64,000 bases of DNA from Tridacna crocea (GCA_943736015.1 OX031071.1:11938119-12002118); one strand, 5' to 3'; positions 1-11,133 are shown, counted from the stretch's first letter. The notes: generated from the letters alone by a model not told the origin. Made by a program: numbers and translations.

Positions 1-44
1 TGGGACTTAGAATTTGAACGTTGTTTTTTTTTTTTTTTTTAGGA

Positions 45-140
45 TAGAAAAGAGTGTGGTAAAAGGTGAAAATGCTGGTTTATACCAGCATTTATCGTTT
101 TCCCACAATGTTTTTAATAGGCCTCTTTCTAAGGATCTGA
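45..140 (-). mobile_element. TTAA-A fragment
   Basis: Degraded hairpin (GGTGAAAATGCTGG...CCAGCATTTATCG) with part of the L arm (GGCCTCTTTCTAAGG); both ends are lost. The following bases to about 215 (CAGGCTGACCTGAGTCG) resemble 58775-58850. Confidence 0.6.
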
Positions 141-453
141 GCAGGCTGACCTGAGTCGAAACTTTTTGCTATTAACAATTTTTTCTGCATAGCAATGGAC
201 CATTCTACTATCAGATTAGTATATTTTTTGACAAAATGGGAGTTTATGGGTCCATAATTATGTGAAAACTTACTTGATGTAATGCATCGTGATGTATGTA
301 TTCTTAACCAAATGACAAAATTTTGGACTAGTCCAGACTGAAATCATTTGCAGATGGCAGATTGGATCTGCCTCAGAGTTGTCTCTGAAAGGTTGGAAAC
401 ATTCTAGGAAAGTCCACTATGTTTTTAGAAGCCTTTTCCCCATTAAAACCATG

Positions 454-678
454 TTAACCCTTTCCCAAACAATCCCTGGTTTTTACGACCCTGAGATAGA
501 AGCCTTTTGAAAACATTATGGGAAAAGGAGAAAATGCTGGTAACCAACATTTTCTCCTTTTCCCACAATGTTTTCTGTCCTGAAACAAATTTCAACTCTT
601 TAGTCACATTTATTTTGTCGTCTGCAAGTGCTTTCAATTTGGGCCAGTCTAAAATTTTGTCGTGTGGTAAAGTGTTAA
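454..678 (+). mobile_element. TTAA-A element, plus
   Basis: Complete: TTAACCCTTTCCCAAACAA to GTGGTAAAGTGTTAA, with the palindrome at about 513-573. Belongs to the CCCAAACAATCCCTGG end subtype. Left partner of a duplicated block. Confidence 0.92.
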
Positions 679-777
679 AGCTTGGAAACATTCTAGGAAA
701 GGGAGAAAATGCTGGTTACCAGCATTTTCTTGTTGATTCACTATGTTTTTAGAAGCCTTTTCCCCATTAAAACCATG

Positions 778-1006
778 TTAACCCTTCACCAAACAATCCT
801 TGGTTTTTATGACCCAGAGATAGAAGCCTTTTGAAAACATTATGGGAAAAGGAGAAAATTCTGGTAACCAGCATTTTCTCCTTTTCCCACAATGTTTTTT
901 GTCCTGCTGGAAACAAATTTCAAGTCTTTAGTCACATTTATTTTGTCGTCTGCAAGTGCTTTCAATTTGGACCAGTCTAAAATTTTGTCGTTTGGTAAAG
1001 GGTTAA
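778..1006 (+). mobile_element. TTAA-A element, plus, duplicate of the one at 454
   Basis: Complete, with the same subtype and nearly the same left flank (TCCCCATTAAAACCATG) as the element at 454. The two copies therefore arose by segmental duplication and not by two insertions. Confidence 0.92.
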
Positions 1007-1313
1007 AACACAATATTGTATGGTAGATGGTAAGTGCATTTTAATGGTGAATTTCATCAATGGAGCCATCACATAACTTTGAGTCACTTTTGTCTGTCAA
1101 TCAATTAATTTAGAAGGTAGAATGATCCTTTAACATACTTACAATTGAAAAATTCCAAAAGTTTTGATTCATGTAAGCCTGCACGGAGTACACAGGCTGA
1201 CGTGATCAAATTTTTTTTACATATGTGTTATGCTCCCTTCTCACAGAGAGAATTGCTCATTCATAGGTGGCTCCATAACTTTAACAAACAATCTAATATT
1301 TGTAAATGGTAAA

Positions 1314-1600
1314 GCGGAGCCACGGTAGCTCAGTTGGTAACGTACAGGACTTGAGCACAGGGGGCCATGAGTTTGATTCCCGGCTCGGTCAATTTCTTTC
1401 AGAGGATTGATGATAGTCCTTGTGACAGGATTCATTCCTCTCCCACGGCTGACCATTGTCTCAATGATGGTCATGTGGGAAAGCAGCCAGTGGCTTGGAA
1501 AGAAAATTGTGCAGAGCACTGGTAAAAGAGACTCCAGGAAAGCATGGATAGGTGCACTGGCGGCATCTATATAACTGAAATAATGTTGAACATCATACAA
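1314..1600 (+). mobile_element. tRNA-derived SINE, copy 1
   Basis: The head has an A box (GTAGCTCAGTTGG, 1325) and a B box (GTTTGATTCCC, 1372) spaced as in a tRNA. The body (CAGAGGATTGATGATAGTCC...GACAGGATTCATTC) and the tail (GAACATCATACAATC) match the copy at 13757. Five bases after the tail a minus-oriented TTAA-A element begins. Confidence 0.8.
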
Positions 1601-1604
1601 TCAT

Positions 1605-1832
1605 TTAACTCTTTACCACACGAGAACATTTTAGACTGATCCAAATTGAAAGTATTTGCAGGCAACAAAATAAAGGTGACTGAAAACTGAAATTTATTCT
1701 GGGAAGGGTAGAAAACACTGTGGGAAAAGGAGAAAATGCTGGTTACCAGCATTTTCTCCTTTTCCCACAGTGTTTTCATAAGGCTTCTTTCTGCTGGGTG
1801 TCAAAAGTAGGGATTGTGTGGTAATGGGTTAA
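1605..1832 (-). mobile_element. TTAA-A element, minus
   Basis: TTAACTCTTTACCACACGAG to GTGTGGTAATGGGTTAA, with palindrome centre GGTTACC. Abuts SINE copy 1. Confidence 0.93.
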
Positions 1833-2277
1833 ATGGTAAACTGTTCAGAAGATTTTCATATTTGCATTTGTTTTTATTTGAAAACGCCTGGTAAAAGGCT
1901 GAAATACTTTGTTTCCCATTGTTTGGGGTATTTATAGGAAGTTGCTGGCTCAACTTCCATTAAAATATAGTAGACTGTATATATTTGTATATTTTCTGAG
2001 TCCTATCTCATATCACAGGCCACTGAAACTCATTTAGTCTATCACAGAGCACTGAAATTTTCATTGGTTATTCATCAAATGTTATTACTAAAAATAGCAC
2101 ATTGGCCCACCCTCAATGTCTATGATAATGAAGCAATATGTCAATGTTCTATTTTCAGTAATTGTGTCCGATAATCAACCAATGAAAATTCTGTATTAGA
2201 TCAATGGAGTTTCAGTGGACTATGCTCATGTATAATACATGTACATGTAACTTGAGTCATGTGATGTCATAAGGTGG

Positions 2278-2491
2278 TTAAACTCTTAACCTCACAATCC
2301 CAAGTTTTAGCAACCACCAAGATACATTGTTGAAAAAGAAGAAAATGCTTAAAACTAGCATTTTCTCAATTTCCCACAATTTTTTCCAACCATACAATAA
2401 AAAAATCAGAATGTGTGCAACATTTAGTTTGTCACCTGCAAATCTTTTCAATTCTGACCAGGCTAAAATTCTGTTGTTTGGAAAGACTTAA
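2278..2491 (+). mobile_element. TTAA-A element, plus, diverged
   Basis: Hairpin stem AGAAAATGCTTAAAACTAGCATTTTCT is older than most. Its right TTAA is also the left TTAA of the next element. Confidence 0.8.
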
Positions 2492-2716
2492 CTTGTTATC
2501 TAACGACAAAATTTTAGACTGGTCCAAATTGAAACCATTTGCAGACAACAAAATAAATGTGACTAAAGAATAGAAATTTGTTTTTGGAAGGGAACAATAC
2601 ATTGTGGGAAAAGGAGAAAATGCTGGTTACCAGCATTTTCTCCTTTTCCCACAATGTTTCCAAAAGGATTCTTTGATAGGGGTGTTAAAAGTTGGGACTG
2701 TGTGGTAAAGGGTTAA
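2488..2716 (-). mobile_element. TTAA-A element, minus, sharing a TTAA with its neighbour
   Basis: Intact hairpin (AGCATTTTCTCCTTTTCCC). The pair 2278-2716 has R ends facing each other over a single TTAA. Confidence 0.88.
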
Positions 2717-2936
2717 TGCATCAGCAGAAAGTATAGACCCATATCCACAGGCTCAGCTGTTGAAGAAATTGTTAGTTATGTTGTTACTCTGTAAATAGAT
2801 CAAGATATTTTCAAAGAAAAGGTATTGATACAGTGTTTCTTTATTTTAGCCCATACAAAACAAAACAAATTGGGGTTTCTTAAGCCCTAAATTGATCCCC
2901 TGTGCTCAGTGTGACACATACAGGTTTTAATTCTTT

Positions 2937-3175
2937 ACCAAATGACAAAATTTTAGTCAAGTCCAAATCTTTACTGCACAATCATGAGAAAAAAAGCCTT
3001 TGAAAACACTGTTGGAAAAGGAGAAAAAGCTATAAACCATATTTTCTTCTTCTCCCTTAGTGTTTTCTACCCTTTCCAGTTCATATTTTAAGTTTTGATT
3101 CACATTTATTTTGTCATTTGCAAATGCTTTCAATTTGGATTAATGCAAAATTTTGTTGTTTGGTAAGAAGTTTCA
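2937..3175 (+). mobile_element. TTAA-A composite
   Basis: Begins as an R end (CTTTACCAAATGACAAAATTTTAG). After about 30 bp it switches to an L-arm sequence (TTTACTGCACAATC) with hairpin and a second R end. A truncated copy is fused to a nearly full one. Confidence 0.7.
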
Positions 3176-3267
3176 ATTTAAAAGCCCTCTATTTCACAGA
3201 GTATGGCATTCCCCAAGACACATGTTGCAATGGACTCAGTCGCGTGTGCGTCAATTAAAACGCAGAT

Positions 3268-3455
3268 TTAACTCCTCTTAAAAGTTCCCTGATTTTCATG
3301 ACCCAGGGAAAGAGGCCATCTGAAAACATCCTTTTCCCTCAGTGTTTTCTTCCCTTCCCTAGAATAATTTCAATTTTGAGTAACATGAATTTTGTTGTCT
3401 GCAAATGCTTCTTATTCGGACTAGTCAAAAATTATGTTGTTTGGTTAAGAATTAA
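3268..3455 (+). mobile_element. TTAA-A element, plus, left hairpin arm deleted
   Basis: After GAAAACATC it jumps to CTTTTCCCTCAGTG, so half of the palindrome is gone. Both TTAA ends are present. Confidence 0.75.
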
Positions 3456-3739
3456 TCTGCACTTTTACATTGAGGAAAATTTTCTACATGCTTTTCAAGG
3501 GAAATAACTCATCAACCAGTAAAGGCACGTAGATTTAGCAGTTGCCTCCCATGCATAAGATTCCATTCTTCTGTTTCTTGGATCCCTTCAATTTATGACG
3601 CAGTTTCGCGATTATCTTTTTTTATTTTGCCCAAAAGACGTATATAAAATGTGAGTAATTTTATATTAAAAAAGATTTAAATTATCTTTGCAGACTAAAG
3701 GGAACAAAATCAGTTTTACAAATTAGATCTACACTGAAT

Positions 3740-4308
3740 CTACAAATTAGATCTACACTATATTCGCGCACTTTGCCGCTATCACCTATCGTATTTACCT
3801 GACCATGCTTTCCTTTTAGATAATTTATACTTCATGAAAGTTTGGGTTGTTGAACATTGAAGTGAACCTTCATATAGGCCTATTTCAGGAAAAGGTATAG
3901 CTACTTACTGTTACACGCTTAAAATTTGTCTGAAAAGAAAAGAGACTGCACAGACCAGGTAGATTCATGAACGTGAACTATTTGCTCGAATTTTTTTCAA
4001 GTTAATCTTAATACCTAAGTACAAAAAAAAATGCATTTTTGCACTCAAAAGTATTTGTAAGAAACGGCAGCGTTTACAACTTGCGAAATAATCACGAACA
4101 ATTTTCCCGATACCGCGTTAGCTTGAACAACCTGCTGGAGTGTAATGTATTCATTATGCAACATTACGAAAGCTGTGATTGGACGAGAATATGTGTCACG
4201 TGTTTAAGGTATTTGGGTCAGTGTAACACTTAACAAAGACACCGCTTCGCGGCCATTTGTTTACAAAAATTCAGTTTCGAGGATGTTTGGATAATATTTC
4301 GCGTAAAG
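3740..4308 (+). promoter_or_regulatory. candidate promoter and untranslated first exon
   Basis: A MITE-free stretch visibly richer in CpG than the rest of the window (clusters near 4060-4120 and 4245-4305). It ends in AAAG/GTAAGC at 4308/4309, a near-ideal splice donor. The only ATG near its end (4283) is closed by a stop after two codons, so the exon would be non-coding. It lies 16.7 kb upstream of the first zinc-finger coding exon on the same strand, the size expected of a long first intron. No convincing TATA box was found. The link to the gene is inference. Confidence 0.35.
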
Positions 4309-4702
4309 GTAAGCATTAATATATTTCGTATTCAACCGGAATATTACGTAGTATTAATATGTGGAACTGACAAATTATGTGGAATTTCAAAGCGATCAGA
4401 TAACGTGTGTAGGAAGCGCGAAATTCACATAGCAGGTGGTTTCTTACTGATTGTTCTATGTTGAAATATTGGGTAATCATTACTCGTAGATCACTAAAAT
4501 TTAACTTTGAACTTCGACGACTGCATACATGCTTGTCAAATTCATATTGATTTTTACGAAATCATTTCTTGAAATTGCTCATAAATATTCTTTTATTTGC
4601 TGGAAGAATTTCGGGGTACACGTGCAATTGGGGATTAATTTCTGGGAGTGTATACTTTATTGGCTAATATTGGGTCGAGTCATTTTGACATGCCATTGTT
4701 GA

Positions 4703-4969
4703 TGGAGGGTATTCATCCACCGGAATGCTGTCAAAACGCCGGAGGGCAAGCTTGTTTTCACGGCGGTCATTGACCATGCAGTGGACAATGGACTGACCGG
4801 ATCTGTTACGGCAAACATGATAAAAGTCGAAATTGTATTGAATAAAAGAAACCGTGAAAATTTTGTTAGGATAAGATTTCAAACGTCACTGCAAGAGAAA
4901 CCTGCAGGAGTTGTTACTAAAAATAGCTCCAATTGCCTACCTGTTTTTTTTTTTGCTAAAAGTACATAA
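4703..4969 (+). other. unexplained open frame next to the candidate promoter
   Basis: Open from just after a TGA at 4700 to a TAA at 4967, about 88 codons, reading through KTPEGKLVFTAVIDHAV. It has no good ATG before M(4817), no recognised domain and no clear splice sites. It is not part of a repeat I can see. It could be a fragment of an old mobile-element protein or chance. Confidence 0.15.
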
Positions 4970-5240
4970 ATGAGGCTACCTGAAATTGTCCAGATTTTAT
5001 ACTTGTGTTATCAGTGTTAACCCTCAGGATGCCCAAATTAAAATCGTGCATGATTATACATAGAATCTAAACTAAAAAAAAAATTTACTCTTTTGCAGTC
5101 ATTATAATATCATCTAATTACAAATTAAGATCGGACTAGCCAAAAGATGCAGTCTAATCTTTGACCATCACTGTCCACTGGGTTGAAATACCAGATAATA
5201 GATAAATAAATATGAAGAAAAAAAAAATGGTTCTTTATTG

Positions 5241-5703
5241 TTAACCCTTTACCAAATGGCAACATTTTAGACTAGTCCAAATTGAAAAATCTAGCAGACA
5301 ACGAAATAAACAGAGCTAAAAAATTTAAATGTTTTTTTCCAGCAAGGTAGTAAAGATTGTGGTGAAAGGAAAAGTTGCTGGTCAAACCAGCATTTTTTCT
5401 TTCCCACAATATTTTCAAAACATTTACTATGTAGATCTAATCCATTACCTAAGGCAAACGACAATATTTTTGACTAGTCCATATTGAAAGCATTTGCAGA
5501 CAAAAAAAAAGTGACTGAAACTTTGAAATTTGTATTGTGAAGGGTAGAAAACATTGTGGGAAAAGGAGAAAATGCTGGTTATCAGCATTTTCTCCTTTTC
5601 CCACAATGTTTTCTATATGCTTCTTTATCAGGGGCATCAAAAGTAGGGATTGTGTGGTAGATCTAACGGGTTAAAAACCAGGGATTGTTTGGTAAAGGGT
5701 TAA
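5241..5703 (-). mobile_element. two TTAA-A copies, one inside or beside the other
   Basis: A minus copy starts at 5241 and loses its L end near 5430. A second minus copy follows (about 5437-5674) with a perfect hairpin. A leftover L end (ACCAGGGATTGTTTGGTAAAGGG) closes at 5703. This is consistent with nested insertion. TAGATCTAA occurs on both sides of the inner copy. Confidence 0.7.
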
Positions 5704-5749
5704 GTAAATTGGCATTGCATGAAGTAACAGAGAGTGTACAGTAAGATCA

Positions 5750-5815
5750 GAATGTTGAGAGTAAAAAGTAAGATCAGACTTCACATATTTGCAGTCTGAT
5801 CTTACTTCTTACACT
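5750..5815. repeat. short palindromic repeat (AAGATCAGACT type)
   Basis: AGTAAGATCAGACT and AGTCTGATCTTACT form an inverted repeat. Relatives lie at 5130-5175, 32420-32490, 35197-35264 and 60970-61010, forming a small scattered hairpin family. Confidence 0.5.
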
Positions 5816-6178
5816 CAGCAAAGTACTGATAAAGCAATCAAGGGTGTAGAGAAAAATTACATTACCTATGTGCATGCTGAGCTAGATTTATACTGCAAAA
5901 AACAATTAGATCTATAATTATAGTACCAAATGGCATGGTAAATGCCACACAAAAATTACAAGAACCTCTAGACTGATTTTTTTGTCAATGACAACAGATT
6001 TATCTTGCAGATGACACATGGAAAAGTAGAAATGCTTTATTTACTGTAATTCAGTATTAATGGTATACATGCAAAATTTAGATCTAGTTCATCCTTTTAT
6101 CTGACCTCACAACTTTAAACTTATCTGCCAAAAGGGAAAGTATAACTTTTGCAGAAAGGTACATGTATATAGATCTAA

Positions 6179-6350
6179 TTAACTCTTTATCAAGCCACAA
6201 AATATTAGACTGGTCCAAATTCATTATTGAAAGCATTTGCAGAGTGAGGAAAAAAAATGAATGTGACTCAAAAATTCAAATTTGTTCTAAGTGAGTAGAT
6301 CTAGCAATTATTGCAGGAAAAAGAGAAATGCTGTTTACACTGTATTTGAC
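6179..6350 (-). mobile_element. TTAA-A fragment, minus
   Basis: R end and arm are present (TTAACTCTTTATCAAGCCAC); the hairpin is broken and the L half is missing. Confidence 0.65.
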
Positions 6351-6676
6351 AATATGAACCAAATTATGGGATTCATTATTCTTTCCAAAGGTTGATGGAT
6401 ATAAATTTTTTGCTGTCTGTAGGCTGTTTGGTTTTCTGTCTGTCCGTAGATATGTGTTTGAAAAAAAAATCCTTGGTGAGGTGAAAATTAATGAAATATC
6501 ATACATGTAAATTGTAATTGTATTCCTAAGGATAGTCCACAGATATAAACTGTTTTTAAATTTCATGGAAAAAGCAGGCTTGATGATATTTATTTCAGAT
6601 AAATGTCTTACTAATTATGGACCAGTTTTGATATCTCTTGAACCTCTGAACCATACTTTCTTTTCATTTTCATATG

Positions 6677-6904
6677 TTAACCCTTTACCAAACAATCCCT
6701 GGTTTTTATGCCCTGAAAAAGAAGCCTTTTGAAAACACCATGGGAAAAGGAGAAAATGCTGGTAACCAGCATTTTCTCCTTTTCCCACAATGTTTTCTAC
6801 CCAACTGGAAACAAATTTTAATTTTTGACTTGCATTTTTTTTGTTATCTGCAACTGCTTTGACTTTGGACCAGTCTAAAATTTTGTTGTTTGGGAAAGGG
6901 TTAA
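6677..6904 (+). mobile_element. TTAA-A element, plus
   Basis: Complete with intact hairpin (GGTAACC centre). AATCCCTGG end subtype. Confidence 0.93.
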
Positions 6905-7217
6905 TCAAAACTTCAAAAGGCACAGACAATCATAATTTAATAAAATGCCATGTAATGGAAAAAGGGGGCTTACTGTATAGTAAATTGCACTTTGGACTAC
7001 AAGGACCACATGCACATGGAGTATATATAAATACATACATGTACCTCCCTGTATAATTATGTTTATATCAAAAATGGTCTTTTTTGGAGGGAGATTTCAT
7101 TTTGATGAGATAAATTGTTTTATTTTTTTACCTATCAAGTTGTTAACACTGCTTTCAACATGACTTGAGTCATGTCATGGCAGTAGCTCACTTTTCATTT
7201 GTTTCCTAGGCCTTATC

Positions 7218-7409
7218 CAGAGCTGCAGATAAGAGGGAGTGATGGCATTCGAGATCCTTTATTTCTCTTCAAGACCCAATGTTATGGATACTCATTAGAA
7301 CTGTCTTGATGAGATGATTCTAATGAGTACCCATAACATGAGGTTTAGTAGAGAATAATAAATATTTTCAGTAATGAAATCAAAATTGCGCCCCTTATCT
7401 GGAGCTCTG
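7218..7409. mobile_element. family E foldback, copy 1
   Basis: Ends CAGAGCTGCAGATAAGAGGG and CCTTATCTGGAGCTCTG; centre AATGAGTACCC palindrome (GATACTCATTAGAA / TTCTAATGAGTACC). Flanks CTTATC and TTCATC only partly match. Confidence 0.8.
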
Positions 7410-7432
7410 TTCATCAGTACCAGCCTTGGGTT

Positions 7433-7661
7433 TTAACCCTTTACTCCATAGATACTCATTTCTACGCATTGCTTGTAGGAGCCTTTGGAAAACATTGTGG
7501 CAAAAGGTGAAATTGCTCGTGACGAGCAATTTCACCTTTTGTCACAATGTTTTCTATGCTATCAAAAGGTGTCATATACACATAAGAAATTGCTTCATCC
7601 TTACTGTTATGTAGGGTCAAGTAGATATACCATAGAAATGCCTTATGGGGTAAAGGGTTAA
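7433..7661 (+). mobile_element. TTAA-B element, plus
   Basis: TTAACCCTTTACTCCATAGA to GCCTTATGGGGTAAAGGGTTAA. The hairpin GGTGAAATTGCTCGTGACGAGC differs from TTAA-A in several paired positions. Best TTAA-B copy. Confidence 0.9.
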
Positions 7662-7671
7662 AATGGTTTGA

Positions 7672-7860
7672 CCTGGGACCCTTGGTCCTGTGCTACTCAG
7701 TGGTAAAGTGCAGGGTTCTAAACTTGGAGGTCCTGGGTTTGAGCTCTAATGGAAGCACTTAATTTTATGATGGAGGGTCCTTGGGCAAGAGGCTTTTTTC
7801 ATAGGTTAGTTATAAAATTTGGCTTGTGTTGGGAATATGTTGTGGGGAAAAAAAAGGTTA
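7672..7860 (+). mobile_element. SINE-like tRNA head, divergent
   Basis: An A-box-like CTACTCAGTGGTAAAG and a B-box-like GGGTTTGAGCTC lie about 45 bp apart. The following body differs from the other two SINEs. It starts 11 bp after a TTAA-B element. The 3' border is uncertain. Confidence 0.45.
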
Positions 7861-8327
7861 ATGACACCATTTTATCCAACAGCAGCTTTTTCTGTTAGGT
7901 TCTTTGTTCTTTTTTGGGATTTTTTTTTATCACATACATTTTTTTGCTGGGCTGTCACGCATTTAGCTGAATTCATGCAGGATCTGAGATAATACAGTAC
8001 ATGTGAATCCCACAACCATCATTAACTTTGAAAAGGCACTGCTTTCTAAAGGGCCATGTAGACTCCCAAGATATTTTCATCTGTCTCCTATGTAAATTCT
8101 GATATCTAGTTATCAAGGGTTTGATTTTTTTCTGTATTCATAATTTATAAACTCGGCAGTTTGGGCACTGTATGGGTTGGTTTGGTTTAAGTTCACACTT
8201 GATATTTGTATACAGGAAATATTGTATAAAGTGTGAAAGGAAATGAGCTTCAACTATTTATGTTGAAGTGGCCTAACTTGGGAATAACAACTGGACCTTG
8301 CCACATTTAGATAAATATAATATGAAC

Positions 8328-8550
8328 TTAACCCATTATGAATATTGACAAGATTCTAGATTTGTCCGAATTGAAATCATTTGATGCCAACAGAGTCATA
8401 AGGTATTTATATGCGACAATTTGTCTTTGAAAGGGAGGAAAACTTTGTGGAAAAAAGGAGAGAATGCTGGTTACCAGCATTATCTTTTTCTCCAGCAATA
8501 TTTCCGAAAGACTTTCCTTAGGGTTGTTAAAACTTTGAATCATGTAGTTA
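8328..8550 (-). mobile_element. TTAA-A element, minus, old
   Basis: Diverged arms; hairpin GGAGAGAATGCTGGTTACCAGC then an eroded right stem. Ends at GTAGTTAA. Confidence 0.75.
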
Positions 8551-8689
8551 AAGGTTAGAAAACATTGTGGGAAAAGGAGAAAATGCTGGTAACCAGAATT
8601 TTCACCTTTTCTCACAATGTTTTCTACCCTTCACAAAACAAATTTCAAATTTTCAGTCACAATAATTTTGTCGTTTGGTAAAGTGTTAA
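8548..8689 (+). mobile_element. TTAA-A element, plus, L end missing
   Basis: Starts inside the hairpin stem and runs to GTTTGGTAAAGTGTTAA. Confidence 0.8.
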
Positions 8690-9245
8690 ATGATTGGTGT
8701 GATATCTGGTTTTTGAGTCTATTCGACAGGGTATCTAATGAAATAGAATTGAACATTTTGTACTGGCCATTCGTTCTTTACCGTTGGTTGGCACTATGGG
8801 CTTAAGAAAAAAGAAAAAATGCGAGTCCAACTTTAATCTTGCAAGTGGAAAAAAAGCCACTTGTTAAAATTTGCCAGTGGATTAAAAAAAATGAAATTCA
8901 AACTTTTTCTGATAGGCCCAGATGTTTGAGCTTTTCTCATGGTTTATAATTCCAGCAGGTGTTAAAAAACAAGCTTTTGGCCCTAGGTCAAATAAAATCT
9001 TGCTGGTGGGTCTACAGGCTTCACTGTTCTCAACTTTTCCCTGGTGTTGATTGAAATTTATAAATCAACAGTGAAGCAGTAGAAAACATTATTACTACCA
9101 AAAGAGGTTAACCCTTACACTGCTGGGCGTGACTCACTCATGACTCGAAAGTTTCATGCTAGTTAATACCATATTTAGCAGGTTTCACAGCGACAGCTGA
9201 CACATTATTCATGTATCTCATGGATGGACAGTACTACGCTGTGGC

Positions 9246-9320
9246 TCAAAACTCTTTACCAAACATTGCATACTTTTGACAACCCTTAGAAAGAAGCCTT
9301 TAGAAAACATTGTAAGAGAG
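9246..9320 (+). mobile_element. TTAA-A left fragment
   Basis: ACTCTTTACCAAACATTGC to GAAAACATTGTAAGAGAG, where a family E element follows. The right half was not found after the E copy. Confidence 0.65.
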
Positions 9321-9513
9321 GGAAAGCTCTAGATAAGAGGGAGTGATGACATTTTAAATTCATTATTTCTCTTCAAGACCCAATGTTATGGATACTCATT
9401 AGAATTGTCTTGATGAGATGATTCTAATGAGTACCCATAAAGTAGGGTTTAGTGGAGAATAATGTATATTTACAATTTTGAAATCAAAATCACTTTCTCT
9501 ATCTGAAGCTCTG
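9321..9513. mobile_element. family E foldback, copy 2
   Basis: AAAGCTCTAGATAAGAGGG to CTATCTGAAGCTCTG with the GATACTCATTAGAAT / ATTCTAATGAGTACC centre. Confidence 0.75.
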
Positions 9514-9606
9514 CCTAAAGGTTGAGGATAGTTCGTTTGTTTTCTGCTCATTCAAAAACAATTGTCCCCTGGTGGGCACCAAATGTAAGGTGGTGAAAAA
9601 TATCGT

Positions 9607-9679
9607 GGCTCGAACGGGATTCGAACCCAGGGCATCAGGAATACTGTTCCTGCACTCTAACCAACTGAGCTACTGAACC
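9607..9679 (-). tRNA. tRNA-like sequence, probably pseudogene or SINE head
   Basis: Read on the minus strand it has acceptor arms GGTTCAG/TCGAGCC with a mismatch, D arm GCTC/GAGT, anticodon stem CAGGA/TCCTG and T loop TTCGAAT. The seven-base anticodon loop ACAGTAT has C instead of the invariant U33 and the T stem has a mismatch, so a working tRNA is unlikely. The promoter boxes (TAGCTCAGTTGGTTAGAGTG and GGGTTCGAATCCC) are well kept. Confidence 0.5.
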
Positions 9680-9889
9680 ACATGTTGATTCGAACCACAT
9701 GTCGATTCGGCTGCACAATATATCACCAAATACCTGTACCAGGCTACATTGTCTCTAACACATGAAAGATTAATGAGACAATAATGCTTTCTAAGAAAAA
9801 AAACACTGGGCAGAAGACAGTAAGGGTATAGAAAAGGGCTACTTAGTCTTACATGACTGTAGTATCATGTTTCTCTTTTTCAAATGGCT

Positions 9890-10065
9890 GCAAGACCCAT
9901 AGATAGAATTCTTTTGAAAACATGCATTTTCTCCAAACCATTTCCCACAAAGTTTCCTACCCTTTCTAGGACAACTTTTTCATTTTTATACTAACTTAAA
10001 TTTCTTACTTGCAAATGCTTTCAATTTGGCCAAGTCTAAAATTTGGTTGTTTGGTAAGGGATTAA
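9890..10065 (+). mobile_element. TTAA-A element, plus, hairpin loop deleted
   Basis: The left end is eroded; the hairpin is reduced to one arm; the right end TTTGGTAAGGGATTAA shares its TTAA with the next copy. Confidence 0.7.
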
Positions 10066-10285
10066 CTCTTTACCACACAATCCCCGACTTTTTACATCCC
10101 TCTGAAAGAAGCATTTTGAAAACATTGTGGGAATTCAAAAGAAGAAAATGCTGGTAACCAACATTTTCACCTTTTCCTACAATGTTTTCTCCCATGTCAA
10201 AGAAAAATTGCAGTATTTGAGCCACATTGAAATTGTGGTGTGAAAATGCTTTCAATTTGGCCAAGACTGAAATTTGTAGTTTGGT
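10062..10285 (+). mobile_element. TTAA-A element, plus, R end lost
   Basis: Subtype with TTGCAGTATTTGAGCCACATTG in the right arm. At GTTTGGT it runs straight into the R arm of the next copy. Confidence 0.8.
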
Positions 10286-10500
10286 TACGACAAAATTTTA
10301 GACTGGTCCAAATTAAAAGCATTTGCAGATGACAAAATAAAGGTGACTGAAAATTTGAAATTTGAATCGAAGCGGAGAGAAAACATTGTGGGAAAAGGAG
10401 AAAATGCTGGTTACCAGCATTTTCTCCTTTTCCCACAATGTTTTCAGAAGGCTTCTTCCTTAGTGTCGTTAAAAGATGGGATTGTGAGGTAAAGAGTTAA
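10286..10500 (-). mobile_element. TTAA-A element, minus, fused to its neighbour
   Basis: Starts at TACGACAAAATTTTAGAC without TTAA. The palindromic junction GGTAAAGAGTTAACTCTTTACC expected between the two copies is deleted. Perfect hairpin. Confidence 0.85.
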
Positions 10501-10588
10501 TCAGTAGATCACAGCTCTAAAAGGTCATGGTATGGCCAGGGTAAGGGGTCATTTCCTGTCATTATAGTTATGTACAGATCATGTCCTG

Positions 10589-10870
10589 TTACCTCTTTAC
10601 CAGAGGACAAAATTTTAGACTTGTCCAAATTCAAAGCATTTGCAGATGACATATTACACATGACTCAGACATTAAAATTTGTTTTGGGAAGGGTAGAAAA
10701 CATTGTGGGGAAAAAGAGAAAATGTTGGTGACCAGTTTTTTCTCCTTTAGCCACAATGTTTTCTACTCTCTCCACAAAAAATTTCAATTTTTCAATCACA
10801 TTTATTTTGTCATGGGCAAATGCTTTCAATTTGGACAGGTATAATATTTTGATGTGTGATAAAGAGTTAA
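10589..10870. mobile_element. TTAA-A variant with two R arms
   Basis: Both outer arms are the ACAAAATTTTAGAC type (10604 and, reversed, 10840), so the whole 282 bp is one long inverted repeat. Confidence 0.75.
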
Positions 10871-11133
10871 AAAGCTTAGCACCACACAAGTAGATAGATA
10901 CAGTCACAGTGTATGTTTTGGGGGAGGGTTTGTAGCTTGCCCATCAAAGATCAAAGACATGTTTGGGTTTGTTTGTATTTTTTGATAACACATAAAAACA
11001 AAACAAAAGATCTAATTGTGTGGTCTTTTATGATACCATATTGTATCAGGATGGTTCCAGGCTTAAAGTAACTTCACTTTCCTCTGTCTGTGTGTTCATA
11101 TACATGTAATTTGTTTTTTACTCTCTCAGTTCA

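Larger units (their letters stand above)
393..1006 (+). repeat. tandem segmental duplication including a MITE
   Basis: Unit 1 (393-678) and unit 2 (680-1006) both run TTGGAAACATTCTAGGAAA ... CACTATGTTTTTAGAAGCC ... TTAA-A. Unit 2 has an extra partial hairpin (701-735) that unit 1 lacks. Confidence 0.75.
3456..5240. other. MITE-free stretch
   Basis: About 1.8 kb without TTAA elements, unusual for the left half of this window. Holds the candidate promoter and the open frame described separately. A short duplicated phrase (AAATTAGATCTACACT) occurs at about 3720-3760. Confidence 0.6.

Noticed and set aside
500..575. Rho-independent terminators or microRNA precursors at each hairpin
   Set aside because: The organism is eukaryotic, and perfect odd-centred palindromes with transposon borders are better explained as MITEs; small-RNA production is possible but not shown.
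9607..9679. Functional tRNA gene
   Set aside because: Anticodon loop lacks U33 and the stems have mismatches; kept only as tRNA-like.
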